The notes beneath the pieces were generated by a model that did not search any database, had not been told where the DNA came from, and saw only the letters and a list, made by a program, of their open reading frames with translations. Shown one piece after another: positions 24,793-39,400 of a stretch of DNA of 64,000 nucleotides (the first letter of the stretch is position 1; every line of letters begins with the position of its first letter). Origin of the DNA: Tulasnella sp. 424. Taxonomy: Eukaryota > Basidiomycota > Agaricomycetes > Cantharellales > Tulasnellaceae. The stretch covers positions 345,692 to 409,691 of the forward strand of contig WSUB01000015.1 of NCBI GenBank assembly GCA_019633425.1, read 5' to 3'. The translations under genes and the position numbers were made by a program.

Positions 24793-27030
24793 GCGCTAGC
24801 CATAGGCAGATACAAAGGATGGCGGCAACTGGTCAAGAAGCGCCGAGGCCGAGGAAGGTGGAGGTCGGCCAAACTTTGAGGTCCAAAGATCAAACCAATC
24901 CATGGCATTATCGATCTCGGGAGAGTCGTAACCGCTGGCACAGTACGGTGGCGAGGCGAACTTGCAAGGAGGAAAGCGTTCGTGACAGAGTACCGCGTGC
25001 ATGTGGGTCATGCAACGCTCGTGCGACCAGAATCAGCAGGAAGGGTGCTCTTGAGCGGATCCAAATACGAAAATAACAGAAATATGTTTTCCAGAACAGA
25101 AACGAGAAACAGATAACTCTCTGAAGAGGAAGGAGATATCATAATGGACGTTAGTAATGGAGTCGCATGGAAGGCCGGCAGTTCGGGCCGCCTGATCTCA
25201 CCTAGGAAAGCGAGACTGCGCATTTGGCTTCCCTGGAGCAACTGATCAGGGGATCCTGACGTCCGCATTGAGTACGTCCATCATCTCCTCGAGGGCCCTC
25301 TTCTCCGCAAACATTCGACAGATGAGCTGCCAGCTGACAGATGTATGGCCTTGAATATGCTGCCGAAGGAGGAGGAATTAGTCCGTGTATAGTGACTGAG
25401 CCTCGGTGTGTGTTTTTCGCATTGAGCGTGCATAAATAGATATACCTTCCACGTATCGAATCAAATACCACGTCAAGACCCCTCGGATCGTCGATCGTTC
25501 GCCTCCAAAGGTGTTGCTGAATGAAATTTGGTGCTTTCTCGACGACGAAATTTCAATCTTTTGGGAACTCTTCGATTCGATGAGATAGGTTGTAGTGAGG
25601 CGCTGCTACTCACGACTAAGCTTGGTGTTGAAAGGTTCGATGCAGCAGCAGCATCGTATGTGTGGCCTTTGGGATCTTCGTGCAAGTATGGAAGACCTGG
25701 AAAGTTGTATAAGTTTCGGAACACAACGTAAGGCTGAGGCAGTTGTGCGATACCTAGAAATCCTCCGCTATGGCAACACTAGGCGCGGGAAACACGCAAA
25801 CAACCGTCAACAATTGCCAAGACCAGATCAGAGGAATGCTGAATGGCGAACATCGAAAATAGCCTAGAGTGGAACTAACTTCAGCGTATAGTATGTGACA
25901 CCATCGAACGTACTCACAGTGATTGTGGTCGAGCGAGATCTTGACTCCCCGAGCCAAGCACGGAACTCCTAAATCCACGAGCACGAAATGAGAAAGCAAC
26001 ACCCTCTGAGGCATGCAGGCACGTCTCGTACGTAATCATAGATTCTCTCGTTATGTGCCGGAATAAGGTCTAATACAGCGGCAGATCTTCTTACCAATCA
26101 GCCAGCCAAGAAGAATCCGTCCACTTACAGGCACGGGATGACCCTTCGGAGTCTCCATCTGGCACGTCCAGGGCAGCATGGCCGCTGTCTAAAATACATG
26201 TAAACATCCGCAGTGGGTATCCTCATCAATTCTCACAATAAAACAGATACTTCTCCTTCTTATCCAGGGCCCGCAACGTTCCACGAACTTTTTCTTCCTA
26301 GATTGAGCATGAGCGCTAGCGTCGGAGGGCTCCCCACCAAGGCAGACATACGATGTTCTGACGGGTAGCCGGGATGAATGTGACCCGGTCTGAGACCCCG
26401 TCAACGTCAGTGAAGAGTTCTGGCTCGAAGTCGGTTAATATTATGAGTTGGCGTTGGTTCCCTTGATGGCGATCTAAGGATGGATGCCGCGTCATCGTCG
26501 ACCAAGCCGACATTTGGCTGTTAACGTGTAATCACATTTCAGATGGTTCAGCATCAGTTTCAAGTCTGTTCTGGGGCCACTCAAAGCCATGGACGAGCCA
26601 TCTGGCCATAATTGGTCAGGATAGGCAAGGCAAACCTATGTGTAACGCGTATAGCATTATCAGCGATGCGAATAGAAGAGTTCCGCACACCCACAAGCAA
26701 TGCCGTCTCTGACAGGCCTTCGCAGAAGTTACGTCATCAATAATCGTAGTTTAGGTGGGAGAGACCTCACCAGTTTGTCCAGCCCAACAATGTAACCATT
26801 TCGGGGGCCACGTATCGACAAATGAGGCACATCGATATCTGGGGAGGAAGAGTTCAAGACAATGACACTTTCGAGGATGAAATCGATTCACCTAATCCAT
26901 CTCCTAACGTTACCGGTCCAAAATGTCCAGGCCCGAGAAAGAGATTGACACGGAGCCACGAGAAAGCGAGCGCTTGCATTGACTCTGGGAAGAAGCAGAG
27001 CGAAGTTGTGCATCCTGACAACGCGAGAGG
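24793..27030 (-). pseudogene. Caspase-like (peptidase C14) gene or relic
   Basis: Pieced together from short exons with good splice sites. Exon 26352-26473 reads QRQLIILTDFEPELF then TFIPATRQNI. Exon 26237-26297 reads EEKVRGTLRALDKKEKYLFY. Exon 26129-26188 continues YSGHAALDVPDGDSEGSSRA. The join gives LFYYSGHA, the His motif of caspases. A 38-nt exon near 26060 reads YLIPAHNERIYDY. The next piece (about 25920-25970) reads LARGVKISLDHNH, where active family members have D-x-C-H-S, so the Cys seems replaced by Asn; joining this piece in frame needs a one-base shift. Later LPYLHEDPKGHTYD and SWQLICRMFAEKRALEEMM resemble the C-terminal half. Upstream DIDVPHLSIRGPRNG resembles the N-terminal strand-helix. 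Exact ends and intactness are uncertain: it may be a degenerate gene or an inactive pseudo-protease. Confidence 0.45.
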
Positions 27031-30000
27031 TCTGTAGTGCTTGACGAACAGGGATGACCAGAGCCCTTTAATGTATCATTTCGGTCTTCTACATGGAGCT
27101 TCGCCTCAAGGCATCCTTTTGGTGTTACCGTTACTAAGTAGTGTTTCCTGTTAGGTGTCATAACTTCGATCGCAGGATGGAGCATCCCCGTGGAACGGTC
27201 AAGTCAGCCGAGCAACAGCAGCTGGGCACGAGGAGCAAGGGCAGCTCATAAGTAAATTGGACGGAGGGCATAATGGAAGCGGTTGACTTGGGCAGGACTC
27301 TTCGGCGGTTGGAGCCTTTGTTGGAGGATATTACGGATTTCCGTCCGGGCTGGCTCCGTGTGGGGTTTCCGGTTGTGCGGCTCGAACTGAAGCAACCGCA
27401 AAGTTAAGGTGAAACGCCTGTAAACGCTGCGCGCCAGGAGATACGAAGTCCTTGAACTAGCGTCGATGGTGCAGGCCCATGTTGCGACATAGTTATGACC
27501 CCGAGGCTTTCCCCTGGCCTTGCGTCTCTTCGAGGTAGCGCTCCCTCTAAAAGGAGCCGGCCTCCTCCCGTAATCAATATCCGAGTGGCCGACTGTTATT
27601 CATACTGTAAGCTACTCTCGTTGAAGATGGCAGGAGTCTGGCCGGAACCTGATCTTGGCTGAGACGCGTATCGAGCAAAGGATTGGGTGCACCATCAAAT
27701 AAATCTTCGCTAGCCCATAGATTTGGGGAGGTTTTTTTTTTTTTTACAGGAGCTGGAACAGTGCTATTCAAGCACAAAAAAATAAGAGGTAATTGGTCCA
27801 CGAGCTGCTTTGGGCACGGCGATCCGGCGAGTGGAAGACACGACTGCCACAAGAATACACTGCAATTGATGAGGTAAGGTTTTATACTTAGAAACTTCCG
27901 CTCCTGGAGAACCCCCGGAGGGAGCCGTGCCGATACGCTGACTCAGCTCCAGGATCGAAGAGGGAACTTATCGGGTCCAATGAGACTACAGGAAAGCCCC
28001 AAGCAAAGACGTATTGCGAAAGCCATTCTAGAGAGTGTCTGCGTGGGTGGGAAGAACTCATCAGATACGATGGCTGAAATTAAGCACTTTGAGGTTGGAA
28101 TTCAATCTTCTGAGTAGATCAGGTAATGATAACTCGAGAGCCGGTAACCAAAGTATCCGAGATTCCCCCGACCAGTAGCGTGATAAATTTTTTAGATACT
28201 GTAGGTTAATCTTTGCTCGAGATGGCGGGATGTGGTGGGAAGGGAGAATTAGTAACCAGACGACGATCAGGTTTTTCGGTCTTGTCTGGAGGGCCCGATC
28301 AGAACCCTCAGGCTCGTATCCTAATAGTCTAATCCACGATGCTCAGGGCTTTCCAGATATATCGGGTAGCATATGTGGTCTGTCACGAATGAGAAAGAGG
28401 TTCGCTATCGTTCAAGGTGGGATGAAGTGCCCGGGACATTGCAGCCTAACCCCAACGCCTAGTAATGAGCTGGACTGTCTCGGTGAGAAGCTGCTCGAAG
28501 ATAAAACGGCAAAGTCCCCGAACCGGTCCCCAAGATTGTTGCCCTCGGTCCCCTTTTTTTGAACGCGTTCAGAATGCTTCTGGAAGACTGAAACTGAAGA
28601 AACAGCGAAAAAAAGGCTAGTAGGGCTCGGGAAAATAGAAGAAAGGATTTTCCGAGCCGCGTTTCCCACTTTGCAAGGTTAACGTTTGGGGCCGCCAGCC
28701 GATCGGCGAGCGGAACGGATGGGATAGCTTCCACCACTACGCGTCTGCCACACGCACGTAGGCTCCTAGCTACTGGTTTCAACTGCGTTGGTAGAAAGGT
28801 ACGGCCTGGTGGACGTGGGTGGGTGGCGAGTCTTTGTATCTTAGCCTGGCCAGGAATGGCTGTCCTGTGATACCAAAACACAAATTCAACCGAAACGAGT
28901 ACATGCTAAATAAAAGAAAAGTCGTTTGAAGTGCATAATGCAAAGCTTTTTGAGGGCGGAGGGATAGGAAGGAGACCAGTCAGCGGGGGTCTTGATCCGA
29001 GTCTGTCGGGTGCTTTTGTCATTTGTAGTACATCGTGTATCTCCATGCGCACTACAACTTACGTAAACTCTGAATGTTTGTGACCACAGGAGGTACGGCA
29101 GTTGGGACCCGAACCGATGGTCGAACGCTGGCTCCAGCGGGATCATTGCTGTGGAACATCGCTCAGATGTGTCGTGCCCCGTATGGACATCGGTGACGTT
29201 AGAGAATGGTTCGACCTGATTCATTGAATCCAGTGGAGCTTAAGAGGAAATGTGAGTTTCGTTGCTTCCCCCTTCCCTCAGAGGCTCCCGGTCTGGGGTT
29301 AAAAAATAGTGTCGGTATATCCCTTCCACCTGGCCAGTGTATGTGCAGCACGACAACCCCTTGCATCGTTGAGTCGTTACCAGGTTTAATCGTCATCTAT
29401 AAACGTCTTGACCCCGTGGAATTTAGGGCTTTAATTATAATTCTGCTCTCTTCTAGACAATCAGAGATCAATGTGATGTACTATGGGTAAACAAACGTCT
29501 CCAATAGCTACCCATCGTTTACTTAGTATGATATTAAAGCGGTCCATCTCTTCACCATACTCGCACAATGTTCGGTTTGATATGCCTATTGTACAATCTT
29601 AAATGGACGGGGCATAGGCTGGCTCTGCTTGTTTGAAGCTCTCGTCTCCGGATGGGACTTGACAGAGAGTTCGGTTCGAGAGTCGAGCATCTGGACTTCC
29701 ATCAATAAGAGCAGCTGTCCCTCCCAATCTCACGTGTGGCCGGTGTTGCAGGCTATGTAGCTCCAAACGACTTCGCCTGGGCTGGATGTAGTCGCCGAGT
29801 GGCTTCGACGTTGCAAACGCTCCTCCACTCTACCCCGTTTTCGGCCGCACAACGCCCGCCTCCTTGAAGCACAGTCAGCGTTTTTGACGAGAATGGCGCT
29901 TGGGATATGCGATCTCCGACTGTATCTGGTCAGGGCGAGTTTCGTCAGGGTCAGTGAGACGGAATGTAATACTTTTCCTGGGTCCTAGGAGGCGCTGGTC

Positions 30001-31781
30001 CGGAGTAGAAGAAAAGAAGATTGCTGTGACGGTCCAACCATGGCCGTCTTCCTGAGACAAAGTCTTGTCCTTGCTCGTTCGGGGAGCGGGTATGTTCTCG
30101 GTAACAACTAGGCCGCCTACCAAAATAGGCCTCGATGCCACTGCGTAAGCTCTCGTCATCCCAGGATTCGCCTTTATTCAGGACCTTCACGGATATATAT
30201 CCTCATTCTAGCTGAGGGCCAAGGAAGAGACCTCATGAAGCAGAGCCGGCTGCTGCACACGTGGCGCTGTGCGTCCCCCAGCCCCATGGATCGCTGCTCG
30301 ATCTCCCCACATCCACCGAGCGGCGCCCATTGCATTCTTCTCCGCCGCGATCTCCAAGACATCACCCCCGGGCATCATTCACAACATGTGTAGCCCACTA
30401 AAACCCGCTTGGCAAGTAATATGCCCTTTTCTCTCAGGTAGCGTCTATGCCCATCTTCCTTTCCCTTCTATTCCCCAACCCTTTGTCTAAACTTTAGGCG
30501 TCTTCTCAGCTGATACTGCTTCGCTTCGTTTATATCTATCCAGATTCCTCGTCTTCGCGCTGCGATCGACTCACTACGACCTTATAACTCGCTCATCCCC
30601 GCGTCACGGTTCCTTGCAGTGACCTCATATGACAACGAGTAACTCGCAGCTAGCCTGATATCGACTCGCCTTCACGGTGAGGTCGTGTACGGCTCTCCTT
30701 CGTTCCCTGATCCGACTCATCTAACCTGGTCGCTGTCTCTTCAGGCTGCGGCTAACTTACGCTCACTTCTCCGTCGCTTTCCCCGCCTACCAGAGTAATT
30801 GCTTTCGGAAGAGCTGTACGCGTTTGGCATACATCTCTTCAGACCCATCTATATATAACAAACCTGATCCGGGCCGAGGGGGAGCAAGGGGGTCTTGGAC
30901 GATGGTCTCTGTGAAGTGTTACTGAAAGAGTTTCAATACAGACGGGGCCATCGAGCTCACTTCGAAAGAGTGTTTTGGCACGTACCAGTCCTTCGCGCGA
31001 GACCCCAAAGCAGGACGTCCTTGCAATGCAGGTCGGAGGACGATCGTGCGGCAAGGACCTGAGAGACACTCCTGATGACACAGATGAGCATTCGCGGTGT
31101 AATCCCCCCCGACGATCCAGACCGTCTGGTTATACAGCAGGGCATGTAGATCTCGCGAGTGTCGCAACAACAGTTCCTGAGGTAACGAGGAATAGCCTGT
31201 GCTGCAACCAAGTCCCAACGGGGACAGGTTGAGCAAGGAGAGGGCACACAGCTGAGGTAACCTCTACCAGGACTCTCATTGTCCCGATCTTGCGATACAG
31301 CCTTTTGTTTTTGCTTTTGCTTCGAGATTCGCCGCATCAATGCGCGGGCTTCGCAGGCGTCACCGTTCTTGGATACATTGACAAAATATGATATTATACT
31401 CTATACATTGCCTGTGAACTGCGAATTGAGCGGATTCAGTCAAGTCATTCTGCGCTAAGGGATGTTGAGATTGGCCCCAAGGCATAGCTACTGGGAGGAT
31501 TGGTCGAAGTTGGGAGCCGCGGGGTACTAAAGCAAATTTCCACTGAAGATCGTGCAGTGTATGTTACAACAGAGTTAAAATGAGACTCCAAACGGTCACA
31601 TCTGAACAAGATACCATCGGGCTTGGGGATCCTCGGTTATCAGGGGAATGGCTGAGTATGCAACTATTAGCACCCGTGGGACAGAGTGTTTGCATGGACT
31701 GTGGGAACTTTGAGTCGAACGGCTGACGTCAGCAGCAAAGTCTAACCTCCCCTTGACTGTGGCTCCTATTCAGAGCATAAG
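27031..31781. other. Gene-poor region
   Basis: Nearly 5 kb with no gene I can recognise. Coding-like open stretches on the minus strand at 29875-30190 and 30919-31236 lack recognisable motifs. A T14 run lies at 27732-27745. No tRNA, rRNA or clear transposon end was found by eye. Confidence 0.5.
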
Positions 31782-32432
31782 ATGACAACTCCAGCAGCAT
31801 CAGCGAAAGATCGAGTCCTGTTAGCAGCTATTGGGGACGAGGTGAGCACTTAATGGTCCGCGTGAGGTATTCTGGCTTCAATGGTGAAGAAGCTATGCTT
31901 GTCGTCGGTCTAGGATACAATCACGGGTCTTCTCCTCGCTGGGATAGGAAATGTAGATAACAAGCAGAAGAAGAACTTTTTGGTGGTAGATTCGAGTAAG
32001 CTAGGGGGGTATTTAGGTGCAGGTCTCGCCCTGTTAACGCAGTTTGTGACACCTTTAGAGACCCAGGTGTCTACCATCGAAGCCGCCTTTCAGGACTTTA
32101 CAGAACGCAAGGATATTGCTATTCTGTTGATCAACCAACACGTACGGCTGATCACCCATGTTTTCACCCACAACCGGAAGTTAAAAGTGCATACCTTTAC
32201 CCCGTAGCTTGCAGAGAAGATACGACCGACTGTGGACCGTTACGAGCAGGCATTCCCAGCACTCCTTGAAATTCCGTCTAAGGATCATCCATATGGTACG
32301 TGATACTGTATGCTACTAGCAATGGCCTCGCCAAGCTCCGAATTGGTTTGATTATTGAGCTCCCGCCATATCCCAGATCCTTCGAAAGACTCAATTCTCA
32401 AACGAGTGCAGAAGCTTTTCGGCGATACTTAA
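31782..32432 (+). CDS. VMA7: V-type proton ATPase subunit F
   Basis: Part of the central stalk of the vacuolar proton pump, coupling ATP hydrolysis in V1 to rotation. Five exons (31782-31841, 31914-31995, 32059-32141, 32208-32295, 32377-32432) join to exactly 122 residues, the family's usual size. Hallmarks are [88 protein letters not shown] and the end [10 protein letters not shown]. The start codon follows a CT-rich leader, and the protein begins [14 protein letters not shown]. All motifs are intact, so a working gene is likely despite the gene-poor flanks. Confidence 0.96.
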
Positions 32433-33321
32433 AAGTCTTTCCCCTTCATATTATACCTCTTCGAAGAAGTTATTTCCTTGCAATAGTCTTGATAATGGTG
32501 CTGCCCGATCCTCTAAGTCTTCAATCATTCCCACTCCAGCTTGGGTAGAGAGAATTCCAATTTATCCGCCTTGTTTGCATGTGAGTTTACATATTTGTTG
32601 CGCACAAGGCTAGAGGTTCCTGGCTCGTCCTGTCGCGCTATTCGGGGCTGTATGGGTATGCAACGGCCGAATCCCATCCGGAGGTCGAGCCCGTGTTTTA
32701 TGTAGAGCCAAAGGTTCCGGGTGCACACCCCGAGACCATGAGGCATTCCCCGGGTTCCCTTCGCTCAAAATGGTGTCGCTCATGTGAAGTTTTAGGGGGA
32801 GTTAACGGTCCGGCCTTGAAGCACAGCATTGATAGGTGACCGAGGCGACTCCGCGACCTCACGTAACGCCTTACACCACACTGAGACCGGGAAGGTTAAG
32901 TTCGTTTGCACAGCTTATGCCCCGGGCCCCATTCTAGGCGAAAATCGAGCCGATGTTGTCATGTAAGGGCTGAAAGTTCTTTTTTAGCATTGACTACTTG
33001 GTGATGAGCTGTCGGGGAAGACAGTCGGGACTTTGGGGTCTTGGATTAGGCTGAATTCAAGTGTTGCTCGTTGTTACCACCATAAACCACTTCGGAATGC
33101 GAAGAGTATGGGAGGGCCGCGCGCTTCCGTGATGGCTGGGTGGGTGACCCTGCGTTCGTGTGCCGAATGAGGTTGGGGCAGTGCAGAATTGCGTGAGACG
33201 GAGAATTCGAAGCTTGGCCCGAGTCTACAAAACGGCCAGCGCTGACGTGAAAGCTTACGGACCCCCCCAGCTGTCTCCTTTTATCGCCAACTTCCTCCCT
33301 CACCTATTATTCCTTGCGGTG
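32433..33321. other. Intergenic region
   Basis: Between VMA7 and the seven-helix membrane protein gene. No recognisable coding sequence. Confidence 0.5.
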
Positions 33322-34795
33322 ATGAATGACTTGTCTGTAGAGGCTTCAACATTCTTGGCGGCGGTTGTGACTTGGTCGCTTTACGGTATGCACACTTCGG
33401 GCCAGAAATAGAAAATGCAGCTCAAATAAACCACTCTTGCCTGTTTTCATGGATGAAAAAGGCTGCTATACGTGCTTATTTGCGGTTTGCATGAGGGTTT
33501 TGTATTGGCGGAAGCGACAGAACCGTTGGGTCATCCTGAGTCTTGTTGGTTTGTACATCTTCGTGACCTTGCATGTCTGTAAGTCTGCCCCTTCGCTCTC
33601 GAGCAGCAATAGCTCTGACAAATGAGATCCTCTAGGTTTGTATTCATCCTATGTCTACAATGCATTCGTCGTCAACCTACAATACGGAAAGACAGCCTCA
33701 TACCTGAGCCTTTACCACCGACCTATCATTGGCGCTGATTATCTAAGTTATTGGATCTGCGTGAGTGATTTGCAGCTCAGGTCAGAAAAATCTTGTCTAA
33801 CCGAGCTTCTCTACAGAATACTATCACGGAGACTCTGATTGTACGTTCTTCGGCCGACCACTCCAGTCAGTCTCGATAATGGTTTTTACTCGCTTTCAGC
33901 TCTGGCGTGTATACACCGTTTGGAGAGGCACATCTCGCTGGTATATGCTAGCCCCAGGAGTCCTATATCTGTGCAACCTTGGTGAGAATTCCCATATCCC
34001 AAGTATCTGAGGTTAGCTGACCACGCATGACGGACCGCAGGCACCAGCTCTTACACGGTCGCCGTGCATGTTCAACAATCAGTGTTGGAATACGACCGTA
34101 CAGACAAAAGGAACTACAAACTCATGGTTGCTGCTGCTTCTGTGCTGCTCGTGCAAAATGTCCTCGCGTCGACCATGATTGCCGGGCGCTTGTGGTCAGT
34201 GAGGACTCCCCAGAAGCACACAGAAAATTTATTAAAGTACTATTGAAGGTACATGGGTCGTCTGGTCAGCTCGGGCAAGACTCGATTCCCTTACATGAGC
34301 GTCATTCGAGCTGTGGTGGAGTCTGCCGCACTGTACTCTGCCGCCTTCCTCGCTGTCGTCATCGCCACTTGCTGCAAAATGGTGAGACTTCCATCTATTT
34401 GCCATCGAGACGGTTAGATCTGATCGCATATTGTCCAGTATCACGCGTCTGATATTGTCCTCAAGGCACTCTCCATTCTCGTTGGCATCGTTCCAACCCT
34501 CATGTGGTTCTCGACTAACTTTAAGCTCGCGACCGAGGCCGGTCGTGCTCGATGCGTGACTGCAAAGGGCAACATTGCTTCGACCGATATTGAGTCGGAG
34601 GGTCAGACTTATACGGAGTGGCAGTTTGCTCGTCCCGGCGGAGCTTCCAGCCCATATGCCGACACGTTCAAACCAGTTGAGCCAGAAACAGTAAACGCAC
34701 GCATCGCGTTGCCTCAGCCCCTTTTCTTCGGCTCGAAGCAGTCCTGCACGGCGTGCACGGTTTCCTCTTCGTCCACCGCCGCACCACCACCGTAG
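33322..34795 (+). CDS. Seven-helix integral membrane protein of a basidiomycete-expanded family
   Basis: Eight exons can be joined in phase from MNDLSVEASTFLAAVVTWSL (33322) to the stop at 34795. Predicted membrane helices: TFLAAVVTWSLYG, the segment before WRKRQNRW, VILSLVGLYIFVTLHV, the ETLILWRVYTVW region, WYMLAPGVLYLCNLG, LMVAAASVLLVQNVLAS, SAALYSAAFLAVVIATCC and IVLKALSILVGIVPTLMWF. This layout, with a conserved E-T-L-I-x-W-R after helix 3, recurs in a large basidiomycete family of unknown function. The C-terminus is a cytosolic Ser/Pro-rich tail. No receptor function is shown, although the topology resembles seven-helix receptors. Confidence 0.75.
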
Positions 34796-35182
34796 CGCAT
34801 CATGATCGATTTTATACGAATCTAACGCAGAAATTTCTCGGACTCAAAGCTACACGGACTTGGGCATTATCATGGACTTATAACTTATTATTACCCACTA
34901 CTTATTTCGTTGGCTTCGATCGGACATTCTATTAGTTGTATCCACAGTCGACTTAAACCTTCTCTTATTCTTCCTGGTTGTAAAATGAAGCTGAAGTGTA
35001 GTATTAGCATGTACCTGCAGTTGACTCTCAGGGGAGCGTAAATAGCCCTCGGTGGTGCGTGCAATGTCCTCTCGTTCATTGGAGGGACACCCGAAGGTCT
35101 CCGTTGGGTGTGTGAACTGCTTCGTTCGCGGCGTGAATTGCAACACGAACCAGTCCCACCGAATATTCGCTCGTTCTTTCTC
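34796..35182. other. Intergenic region upstream of the complex I subunit gene
   Basis: About 390 bp with no coding signal; it holds the 3' flank of the seven-helix gene and the promoter of the next gene. Confidence 0.5.
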
Positions 35183-36302
<1,120 letters not shown>

Positions 36303-36499
36303 ACCACGGGCTTTCGTTTTGTTAAGATACTTTTGCCGGTCCAACTTTAGATTTGCTCCATCTGATTTCTGGCGTTTTGCCTTCATAAACTTGTGCCCGA
36401 GTTCTGAGCGAATGTCGTTGTTTGGCGTGGCTTGTTGGGTTTCTGTTGATTCGAATGTAGACGGGATTCTTCGACCACCGTCATATCTTCCATATTCCA

Positions 36500-39400
36500 T
36501 GCAAACCTTGGACCATAATGTGCCGCAGAATCAAGACCAGGACGAGCAGGCTCAACCTTTGATTGTATCTCAAGTCTCGAAGGACGGAGACGTCGAACAG
36601 GCCGGGAGGGCAAAGACGGAGGACGACGGGCCCTCCCAAGCCATTACCCTGACAGCCTCAACTCCAGAAAGCGATCCATCGACCCCGACGATTGCTTCCA
36701 CCTCTGATCAACCCAAGTCATCATCATCATCAACCGCTGCTAGCGAGCCGGCCTCGGCCTCCAACATTGCGCCGGCCACCAACCTCTCATCCTCGACACA
36801 CCACCCGCCACCGGCAGTCAAACGGTTCAGCTCCGCTACCATCAGCAAACAATTCTTACACAAAGCGACCTCAGGAGCAGGTTCTAGGTCGGACAGTACA
36901 TCCCAGCATTCGAAACCTGCGCCGTCCAATTCAGCGCTCAGCGGTGAGTTGCCCGATTCCCGCCCATCTCCATATCATTCGAGTACACTTTGCAATACGA
37001 ACGCCACAACACGTTGCATCGGTGCTAACCTTACACTTTCATTTCGTCTCGCGAAGGTAATTCACGCCCCGCTCAGCCAACGCCAACGGCGCATCCGTCG
37101 CGGCTGGTTACAGCCAAGTTGACCACGAATGGACCGTCGTCTGCCAGTTCTCCGGGATGGAATACCCCTCGCCCAAACTCTGCAATCAATACGGCCAATC
37201 CATCTCCAGCGCAGACCCCAGGAGTCTTGGTGCCTTCAAGCAAACAGTCAGCTCCTGCGGTTGCCAATCCCAACCCATCTTCTGAACAATCCAACTCGGC
37301 GACGAGGAGTGGCAAGCCTTGGGGAGATGTAAAGAAGGGTGCGGCCGGTGGCCCTGTTGTCAACGTTGCGAGTGATTTTCCCACTGCAGCGGAAGTGGCT
37401 CGCAAGTCTCAAGGTAATGTGGATAGTGGGGCTGGTTCTGCCGTCACCTGACCGATCTCGAATGTGTAGCGAGCAAGCCGCAGAAGCAAATCCCCCCTCA
37501 ACTCGCAACAGATGCCGCGTCTAAAGCCCTATTAAACGATTCTGAAGATGCTTTTCGAGGTGTTCATCTTGATCCCAAGGCGCATCACTGGGATGATGTG
37601 AGTCCTCGCTACCCTTGGCCCCTTTTCCCTGCTCACATTATCAAAACGTTGACAACCTTCTAGGACGAAGGCGACGATGACAATTATCTCGGAGAGGTCG
37701 TTGAATTTGCTGATGGCACGCAGTACAGTGTACCCCCCACAGCAACGGCAGAGAACCATCCGTCCCCGGGTCTGTTAGGTGCGGCCTTGCCAACCTCGTT
37801 GAAGCTGCCGCCGGAAGCAGGCGAAAATGATGCACCGATCCGGAAAGAGGATCGTTTTACGGACGATTTTGATCGAAGCTGGCCGAAAGGAAGGGGTTCT
37901 TCGCAAGTCGCCGATTCGCCAAGCACGCACCCCCGCGAGCTTCCCTCTCCTGCTCATACACATTCCACCCTCCACTCAGAACACGGTGATCGCGGCAGTC
38001 GAGTACTTTTCAATGAAAGGTCTAATCGGATGGAGCCCGCTCACCCTTCTTGGGGCAGGCGAGATAGTGAAGGCCCAACCGGTCGGAGGCCTCCGTTCCC
38101 AAACCGAGAACGCCCTCCATTTGGTGGTCGTGACCGCTGGACTTCTGGAGGTGATCATCCGTCTCAAGCACCAAACGGCCGACCTCCCCGGGGCGACCGA
38201 AATTCAAGCTATGGAAATCGCCGGGCGGATATGCCACCACCGCCTCCTCCGGAGGAAACAGCGTGGGGTAGAAGTTCATATAGGAGGCAGTCAAATGCGT
38301 CACAAGGTGATCCTCCCCGGATGACGTCTGGTATGGGTTCTCGGAATCGGCAGTCTCACCAGGATTCGGAAAGAGACTTTCACCAATCCCGTTTGCCGTC
38401 GGGCGCCCCTTCTCGTCTAGAACCATCTTCCCCTAGAACCCATCGCCTGCCCGACCAGCGCTCGTTTGACCGCCCGCCACCATTCGGATCTTATGGACGT
38501 CGCGAGTCTGTCGCCTCCAGTGTTCACAAGTCGCCCCTCTTGCAATCTCGGTCCGTAACTGGAGAACCCGTTTCCCCCACCATGGAGAATGGCTCCGAGG
38601 TTGCCGCAGCGCCAGGTGGTGCTTTGGACCCCGCAACCAAAGGCGAGAAGCTGGCTGCCTTGACCAAGAGCGAGATGCATAATGCAGCACAGCGTGCGCG
38701 GGAGCGTCGTCTCAAAGAGGAGGAGGAGCGACAAAAACAACAGGAGAGGGCGAGGGCAAAGGCTGCTGCGCTTGCTGCCGCACAAGAAGAGGAGGCGGCA
38801 AAGGCAGCTGAAGCGGAGAGGAGTCGGCAGGAGGAAGAACGGAGAAGACAAGAAGAACTAAAGGCCAAGGAGGAAGCAGATAGATTGGACAAGGAGAGGA
38901 CAGCAGCGGTGGAAAGCGTAAGGCCATCCGATGGACCTTCGGATCCACTGTCTGCCAAGCCACTCTCAGGAACTCGCCCTAAGCTGCAGCTTCTCCCTCG
39001 TACAATTCCCCCGCCACCCCTTCCCCCGCCAGAAGTCTCGCCTGCCAAACGCAAAGAAACAAAGCCTGGTGATGTCACACCCTTTCCTGGCTCTGCAGTG
39101 ACCCAGGTTGTCCGCTCGTTAGAGGAGAAGCACGACGACGATATACAAGTTGTCGATTACAAGGACTTGGGCCTTGTTATGAAGGGACCCTCCCCGCAAC
39201 GACGCTCAGAGTCTGCTGGCGGAAAAACCACCCTTGATTCGACTAAAGCTTTTAATAAGGAGGCTTTGAAGGAAGAAAATTCCGAACTCAGGGGCGCCCA
39301 TCCAAACGCAATTGGACCCTCTTGGTCACCAACGGAGGGGCCATCTCCGTTTGACAATGTTCCTTCCACCAACGTCCTACCGTCTTCACCTGGTCGAAGG

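Noticed and set aside
29951..30190. Minus-strand frame with LLFFYSGPAPP, resembling a caspase His motif
   Set aside because: The key His is absent, no other caspase segment lies next to it, and splice sites are not convincing; probably chance.
30919..31236. Minus-strand frame with VWIVGGDYTANAHLCHQ
   Set aside because: It looks coding-like but I recognise no family and could not extend it by splicing.
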